From Ruegeria lacuscaerulensis ITI-1157 (GTDB taxonomy: Bacteria; Pseudomonadota; Alphaproteobacteria; Rhodobacterales; Rhodobacteraceae): a DNA stretch of 64,000 nucleotides. Made by a program: the position numbers and the translations under genes. The notes beneath the pieces were generated by a model. That model made no database searches. It was not told the DNA's origin and saw only the letters and a program-made list of their open reading frames with translations. Below are positions 59,740 through 64,000 of this stretch, one piece after another (positions within the stretch are counted from its first letter, which is position 1; every line of letters starts with the position of its first letter). Location: contig GG704596.1 of NCBI GenBank assembly GCA_000161775.1, positions 2,724,503 through 2,788,502 on the forward strand. Direction: 5' to 3'.

Positions 59740-60317
59740 ACCGCGTCGGTCCACGAATTGCTGAGGATATAAAGCCCGGCGCAGATCATGACGTAAGGCA
59801 CGAGGTACTCCAGCCGTTGTGCCAGGCGACCCGTCATGATCCGGGCGCGCCCTCCGATCAGCCCCGCAACCGCGAGGGAGAGCGCGGCCAGACCGGCCCC
59901 CAACGCACCTGCCAGCCGGTACTCGGGGGTCGAGTCGGCCAGCAAGGGCGCGAGAACCGCAAACGTGTCCATCGAAAGACTTGCGAACAAGAGCATGGTC
60001 ACCAGCGCCGAGGCGCTGCCCGACACTTCGGGTGCGTCCTGCGCATTTGCTCCGCGAATCTGTCGAACGGCCCCGAATAGTCCCAAGGCCAGAGGGATGG
60101 TGCCGAGGTAGCCCGCCCAGTGCGGCACAGCATCTTCGACCCCCAGTGCCAGCAGGAAAGCCGCGCCGATCACCAGCCCCTGTGCGAGCAGAAACCCCAG
60201 AACCGCGCGCTGCGGACCGGTGACGATCATCAGGGCGACCAGCGCCATGAGGTTGTCGAGATTGGTCAGCACCTGCGCCATGAAGGCCGACGCCGCAAAG
60301 ACGACCTGGTCCAGCAT
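59733..60317 (-). CDS. CadD/LysE-type membrane exporter
   Basis: 194 residues with six predicted transmembrane segments. It begins [20 protein letters not shown], with [20 protein letters not shown] giving the acidic motif near the N terminus that is typical of the cadmium-resistance/LysE superfamily. Its substrate could be a metal or small amine. The ATG overlaps the lpxB stop (TGATG), with a GTG one codon earlier. It is the last gene of the lipid A operon but has no obvious link to lipid A. Confidence 0.65.
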   Translation of the reverse strand: MLDQVVFAASAFMAQVLTNLDNLMALVALMIVTGPQRAVLGFLLAQGLVIGAAFLLALGVEDAVPHWAGYLGTIPLALGLFGAVRQIRGANAQDAPEVSGSASALVTMLLFASLSMDTFAVLAPLLADSTPEYRLAGALGAGLAALSLAVAGLIGGRARIMTGRLAQRLEYLVPYVMICAGLYILSNSWTDAVQ

Positions 60318-61474
60318 CACGGCGTCATCCGCTCCAACACCGCGCGCGCGGCCCGAAGACCAGGCGCTTCGCCACCTCGACCAAGACGCTCCATCGTGAC
60401 GGCCATGGCCTGTTCCTGCGCGCCGGGCGCGGCAGAGACGGCGGCAAGCGCGGCGGCAATGGCTTCGGGCGTGCAGTCATCCAGCAGGCATTCCGGCACT
60501 GTCCGGGTCTCGGACACCAGGTTGACCAGCGTGACCGTATCAAGCTTGACCATGCGTTCGGCGATCTTCTGGGTCAGCCAGGTCAGCTTGTAGGCAATCA
60601 CCATCGGCGTGGACTGGGCCGCCAGCTCCAGCGAGACCGTGCCAGACGCAGCCAGAGCGATCTCGGCGGCCGCAAAGGCCGCACGCTTGCTGGCCACCGC
60701 CTGATCCGTGTCGATGTTGCGCGGGTCCACCACGACCGGCTGACCCGGCCAGGTTCGGACATGGGCGGCCACGGTATCGGCCACATGCGCGACTGCCGGA
60801 ACCACCACCCGCATGTCGGGGCGGTCCTTCAGGTACAGGTCAAGCGCCGCGCCGAATACGGGCGCCAGCCGATCGACCTCGCCCCGGCGCGAGCCGGGCA
60901 AGGCCAGCAGGATCGGCGCGTCGCCGAGACCGTGATCGGCGCGGAACTGCGCGATCTGCGCGTCGGTTGCAACGGGCTCGCTGGCCACCGGGTGGCCGAC
61001 GAAATCGCACTCCATCCCGGCATTTTCCATATAAGGCGGCTCGAACGGCAGCAGGGCCAGAACATGGTCGATGACCTTGGCCATCTTGTCCGCCCGCCCC
61101 GGCCGCCAGGCCCAGACGCTGGGCGCGACATAATGTACGGTCCGAATATTGCTGCGCGCCTTGACCTGCTTGGCCACGCGCAACGAAAAGTCGGGACTGT
61201 CGATTGTGATCAGAACGTCGGGCTGGGTGTCCAGAACGGCCTGAGCGGTTTCGGCTATGCGGCGCTTGAGGTGAAAGAACTTGGGCAGAACCTCGACCAG
61301 GCCCATCACGCTGAGCTCGGACATCGGAAAGCGGCTGACCAGTCCCTGAGCCTGCATCAGCGGCCCGCCAACCCCGTCGAACTCGATGTCAGGAACAAGG
61401 GTCTTCAACCCCTCCATCAGCGCACCGCCCAGACGGTCGCCCGATGGCTCACCGGCGACCAGAAAGACGCGCAT
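60317..61474 (-). CDS. lpxB: Lipid-A-disaccharide synthase
   Basis: 385 residues from the ATG at 61474, which overlaps the lpxI stop by one base. It begins MRVFLVAGEPSGDRLGGALM, the LpxB signature, with GGPLMQAQGLVSRFPMSELS and the UDP-binding PGSRRGEVDRLAPVF. It joins UDP-2,3-diacylglucosamine and lipid X in lipid A synthesis at the inner membrane. Confidence 0.96.
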   Translation of the reverse strand: MRVFLVAGEPSGDRLGGALMEGLKTLVPDIEFDGVGGPLMQAQGLVSRFPMSELSVMGLVEVLPKFFHLKRRIAETAQAVLDTQPDVLITIDSPDFSLRVAKQVKARSNIRTVHYVAPSVWAWRPGRADKMAKVIDHVLALLPFEPPYMENAGMECDFVGHPVASEPVATDAQIAQFRADHGLGDAPILLALPGSRRGEVDRLAPVFGAALDLYLKDRPDMRVVVPAVAHVADTVAAHVRTWPGQPVVVDPRNIDTDQAVASKRAAFAAAEIALAASGTVSLELAAQSTPMVIAYKLTWLTQKIAERMVKLDTVTLVNLVSETRTVPECLLDDCTPEAIAAALAAVSAAPGAQEQAMAVTMERLGRGGEAPGLRAARAVLERMTP

Positions 61475-62268
61475 CAGACGGCCCGCTCGTGCACATGCAG
61501 GAACAGGCCCAGACGGTCGCATTCCGCGACGACCTCCGCGCGCTGCAACACGATCACCCCGCCCTTTTCGACGACGATGCCTGATAGGCCAGCCGCAACC
61601 GCGCCGGTCACCGTGTCGGGCCCGATGGCGGGCAGATCGGCGCGCCGGTCCTGACCGGGCTTGGGGCCCTTGAACAGAATGCCGCCCCCGGCATCGGGGC
61701 GCGCGGCCAGCGATTGCAGCATCCAGGCCGTACCGAAGGCACCCTCGACCGCCAGAACCTGCCCCTGATGAACCACGCAGGCCTGCCCGATATCAGCCGC
61801 CCCCATCGCCCGCAAAACGCCGACGGCACGGTTGGCATCGGCCAGCTCGGCCTCGGTCGGTTGCGCCTGCGTCAGGCAGCCCAGAGGGGGCAGCAGGTCA
61901 GGCGCGATCTGGTGCGCGGCCTGCACCTGCAGACCGGCATCCTCGAGCACACCGATCACCGCCCGCAACGCGCCATCGTCACCCGACACCAGCGCCTTCT
62001 GGATGATCGGAACCAGCGGCGCGGTCTGCGCGTCGATGCGGCTGGGGTCGATTTTCGGGCGGCGCACCGCACCGGCCATGCAGATATGGGTCACGCCGCG
62101 CGCTTTCAGTTCGGCGATGAAACTGCCGAGATGCTCCAGCGGAAAGCTGATGTCTGGGCGCAACCTGTCGGGCTCGAACCCCTCAAGCGCGCAGATCAGC
62201 GGACGTTCGGCCAGATGCGAGACCAGTTCGTCCGGCAAAACGCCCGTTCCCGCGATCAAGGCCAGCAT
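61474..62268 (-). CDS. lpxI: UDP-2,3-diacylglucosamine pyrophosphatase LpxI
   Basis: 264 residues. It has the LpxI (DUF1009) fold with LALIAGTGVLPDELVSHLAE, HLGSFIAELKARGVTHICMA and VAAGLSGIVVEKGGVIVLQR. In many alphaproteobacteria LpxI replaces LpxH for making lipid X. Its position between lpxA and lpxB supports this. The lpxA stop is four bases upstream of its start. Confidence 0.93.
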   Translation of the reverse strand: MLALIAGTGVLPDELVSHLAERPLICALEGFEPDRLRPDISFPLEHLGSFIAELKARGVTHICMAGAVRRPKIDPSRIDAQTAPLVPIIQKALVSGDDGALRAVIGVLEDAGLQVQAAHQIAPDLLPPLGCLTQAQPTEAELADANRAVGVLRAMGAADIGQACVVHQGQVLAVEGAFGTAWMLQSLAARPDAGGGILFKGPKPGQDRRADLPAIGPDTVTGAVAAGLSGIVVEKGGVIVLQRAEVVAECDRLGLFLHVHERAV

Positions 62269-62272
62269 CGGT

Positions 62273-63058
62273 TCATTTCCTCGGTGTCAGGAACGACCGG
62301 TCGGACTCGCCGGTCACGAATTCCACGATCCGGCGGACATAGTCGCTGTCGGTGTCTTCCCCCACCCGCTTGACGCGTTCGATGAAGGTTCCGTCGCCTT
62401 GCGCCATCTCACGGAATGCGGCGCGCAGGGCCGAGATGTCCGCACGCGGCACCCCGCGCCGCTTGAGGCCCACAAGGTTCAGGCCCTCCAACTCGCCCCG
62501 CGGAGCCTGGACCAGACCATAAGGAATGACATCGTTGGGCACCATGGTCAGCGCGCCGATGATGGCGCCGCGACCCACGCGCACCCATTGATGCAGGCCG
62601 GAAATGCCGCCGATGATCACGTCATCCTCGATGATGCAGTGACCGGCGGCGCCGGAATGGTTGACCATGATCACCCGGTTGCCGATCTGCACGTCATGGG
62701 CCACATGGACCCCGGCCATCAGCAGGCAGTCATCCCCGATGCGGGTCACGCCGCCGCCGCCCTCGGTTCCGGTGTTGATCGTCACATGCTCGCGGATGCG
62801 GTTGCGTTTGCCGATCTCCAGCCGGGTGTCCTCGCCGCCGAATTTCAGATCCTGCGGGATTTCACCGATCACAGCGAAGTTGAAGATCACGCAGTCGTCG
62901 CCGATCGAGGTGTCGCCGGTCACGACCACATGCGACTTCAACTCGACCCGGTCGCCCAGCCGAACTTTAGGCCCGACATGACAGAACGGACCGATCACGC
63001 AGTCCTGACCGATCTGCGCACCGTCTTCGATGATGGCACTTGGATGAATGCGGCTCAT
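62273..63058 (-). CDS. lpxA: UDP-N-acetylglucosamine O-acyltransferase LpxA
   Basis: 261 residues from the ATG at 63058, which overlaps the fabZ stop (ATGA). It is a left-handed beta-helix of hexapeptide repeats: [20 protein letters not shown], with catalytic His in [17 protein letters not shown] strand ([14 protein letters not shown]), then [20 protein letters not shown]. It starts lipid A synthesis by 3-O-acylation of UDP-GlcNAc. Confidence 0.96.
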   Translation of the reverse strand: MSRIHPSAIIEDGAQIGQDCVIGPFCHVGPKVRLGDRVELKSHVVVTGDTSIGDDCVIFNFAVIGEIPQDLKFGGEDTRLEIGKRNRIREHVTINTGTEGGGGVTRIGDDCLLMAGVHVAHDVQIGNRVIMVNHSGAAGHCIIEDDVIIGGISGLHQWVRVGRGAIIGALTMVPNDVIPYGLVQAPRGELEGLNLVGLKRRGVPRADISALRAAFREMAQGDGTFIERVKRVGEDTDSDYVRRIVEFVTGESDRSFLTPRK

Positions 63059-63528
63059 GCTGTCTTTTCCATGTCCCAATCCACATAGGCCGAAAACTCG
63101 GCCTCGGCCGCCACTTCGCCCTCGACAGAAGCGACACCTTTGAACTTGAACAGTTTGCCCCCCGGCTTGCCTCGCATAGTGGTCACATGCATCTGCATCA
63201 CGTCTCCGGGCACAACCTTGCGGCGGAATTTGCACTTGTCGATGGACATGAAATAGATCAGCAGCTCGGTATCGATTACGTCAAAGCCCACGCCCAGCAT
63301 CACGCCGGCGGTCTGGGCCATCGCCTCGACGATGGTCACGCCGGGCATGATCGGCGTCCCGGGAAAATGTCCCTGGAAATGCGGCTCGTTCATGGTAACA
63401 TTCTTGATGCCGACCGCCGATTGGTAGCCGTCGATCTCCTCGACCTTGTCAACCAGCAGGAAGGGATAGCGATGCGGCAGGATCCGCTGGATCAACTGAA
63501 TGTCGGCGCTCTTGGTTTCCGTGGTCAT
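63055..63528 (-). CDS. fabZ: 3-hydroxyacyl-ACP dehydratase FabZ
   Basis: 157 residues. The hot-dog fold shows [20 protein letters not shown] and the catalytic His/Glu region [20 protein letters not shown] then EAMAQTAG. It dehydrates 3-hydroxyacyl-ACP in fatty acid synthesis and competes with LpxA for the same acyl-ACP. It overlaps lpxA by four bases and follows the skp gene after 72 bases. Confidence 0.96.
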   Translation of the reverse strand: MTTETKSADIQLIQRILPHRYPFLLVDKVEEIDGYQSAVGIKNVTMNEPHFQGHFPGTPIMPGVTIVEAMAQTAGVMLGVGFDVIDTELLIYFMSIDKCKFRRKVVPGDVMQMHVTTMRGKPGGKLFKFKGVASVEGEVAAEAEFSAYVDWDMEKTA

Positions 63529-63600
63529 GGTCAGGATATCCTGTTCTCAAGGTCTCGTTTGCGCGTGGTTAGCAATACCCGAACCCAAGGGCAAGCCGCG

Positions 63601-64000
63601 CTATGGATTCGAGTCCTTCTCCAGTGCCGCTCCATCACCGATGGCCGTATCGATCCGACGAATTGCCTCTTCGGTTATGTCCGAAGCGTCAGAACTGAGA
63701 AACACATTCGCGCGCTCGATTATGACCGAAGCTCCGCTTTCACGAAGCAGATCGATCAAAATCGGTTGGGCGCGCTGGAAAAAAATCGCCCGGGCTTCTT
63801 CACTGCGCCGGGAAAGCGCATCCAGTTTCGCTCGCTGGCCATCACGGTGCGACTGGACTTTCTCATCAAATGCCTCTGCCAGGGGCCGAAACTCCTCGGG
63901 CGATAGCTCCGACCGCAACTCCGTCAGCCTTTTTTCCTCTTGGCTCAGCTCGTCCACGATGCGTTCGTTTTCGGCAGCCAAGGCGGCGCCCTCGGCCTCG
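63601..64000 (-). CDS. OmpH/Skp-family periplasmic chaperone, truncated by window edge
   Basis: The N-terminal start lies beyond the right edge; 133 C-terminal residues are visible. The sequence is a coiled-coil region (AAENERIVDELSQEEKRLTE, then LAEAFDEKVQSHRDGQRAKL) ending with IDTAIGDGAALEKDSNP, as expected for Skp/OmpH tentacle helices. Skp escorts outer-membrane proteins to BamA. Its place just before fabZ-lpxA matches the usual bamA-skp-(lpxD)-fabZ-lpxA order; lpxD is not between skp and fabZ here. Confidence 0.8.
   Translation of the reverse strand, partial: EAEGAALAAENERIVDELSQEEKRLTELRSELSPEEFRPLAEAFDEKVQSHRDGQRAKLDALSRRSEEARAIFFQRAQPILIDLLRESGASVIIERANVFLSSDASDITEEAIRRIDTAIGDGAALEKDSNP

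Overview
The window is a GC-rich, gene-dense chromosomal segment of an alphaproteobacterium, most likely a marine Rhodobacteraceae (Roseobacter group, Ruegeria-like). The grounds are the CckA/CtrA/SciP cell-cycle regulators, alphaproteobacterial LexA operators of the form GTTC-N7-GTTC, an lpxA-lpxI-lpxB lipid A block, a THF-linked corrinoid methyl-transfer module, a TAXI-TRAP transporter and a secreted arylsulfatase. Nothing here names the species.

Layout. 1-0.8 kb: 3' end of typA and its terminator. 0.8-3.7 kb: a decayed zone with a broken IS3-family element and the remains of a transglutaminase-like cysteine peptidase gene. 3.7-7.9 kb: DUF1330 gene, alaS and recA; recA has an intact SOS promoter but reads with a frameshift inside its Walker A motif. 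8.2-13.8 kb: sulfotransferase-like gene, cckA, an RsmB-family rRNA methyltransferase and guaB. 14.0-17.0 kb: corrinoid-reactivating ASKHA ferredoxin and a SAM methyltransferase. 17.1-22.5 kb: NarL-type two-component pair, a secreted Asp/Arg-repeat protein, diheme cytochrome c plus cytochrome c', and a divergent LysR regulator. 23.0 kb: tRNA-Gly(CCC). 23.6-25.9 kb: methyl-THF:corrinoid methyltransferase, MetF-like reductase and their small partner protein. 26.2-31.5 kb: Ppx/GppA, DUF2007-like protein, RlmE, an octaheme cytochrome/TPR protein coupled to a YihY membrane protein. 31.6-39.0 kb: AI-2E-type permease, then a tight six-gene Bat operon (MoxR, DUF58, DUF4381, BatA, BatB/C, BatD). 39.2-43.8 kb: arylsulfatase, secreted HAD phosphatase, cardiolipin synthase, K+ channel. 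43.9-48.0 kb: AttEFGH-like ABC transporter with lipocalin-like partner. 48.0-52.1 kb: universal stress protein, fused TRAP permease and TAXI binding protein. 52.6-53.0 kb: a 40-residue membrane peptide under SOS operators. 53.0-59.7 kb: recG, ligA, ctrA, sciP (minus strand) and mnmA (plus). 59.7-64 kb: CadD-like exporter, lpxB, lpxI, lpxA, fabZ and a truncated skp/ompH.

Three themes connect the genes. (1) DNA repair and cell cycle: recA, recG and ligA sit with cckA, ctrA and sciP. A previously unnamed 40-aa single-span peptide next to recG carries a perfect LexA box and a second near-perfect one, which makes it a candidate SOS division checkpoint peptide of the SidA kind. (2) One-carbon metabolism: the THF/corrinoid genes are split into two pieces about 7.5 kb apart, and the substrate-specific methyltransferase and corrinoid protein are missing from the window. 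(3) Envelope biology: lipid A synthesis, Bat, Att, TRAP, cardiolipin synthase and several periplasmic cytochromes.

The observations most worth a second look are the SOS-controlled 40-aa peptide, a long perfect hairpin plus a 17-codon upstream ORF that covers the ligA start site, and the two missing bases in the recA P-loop.
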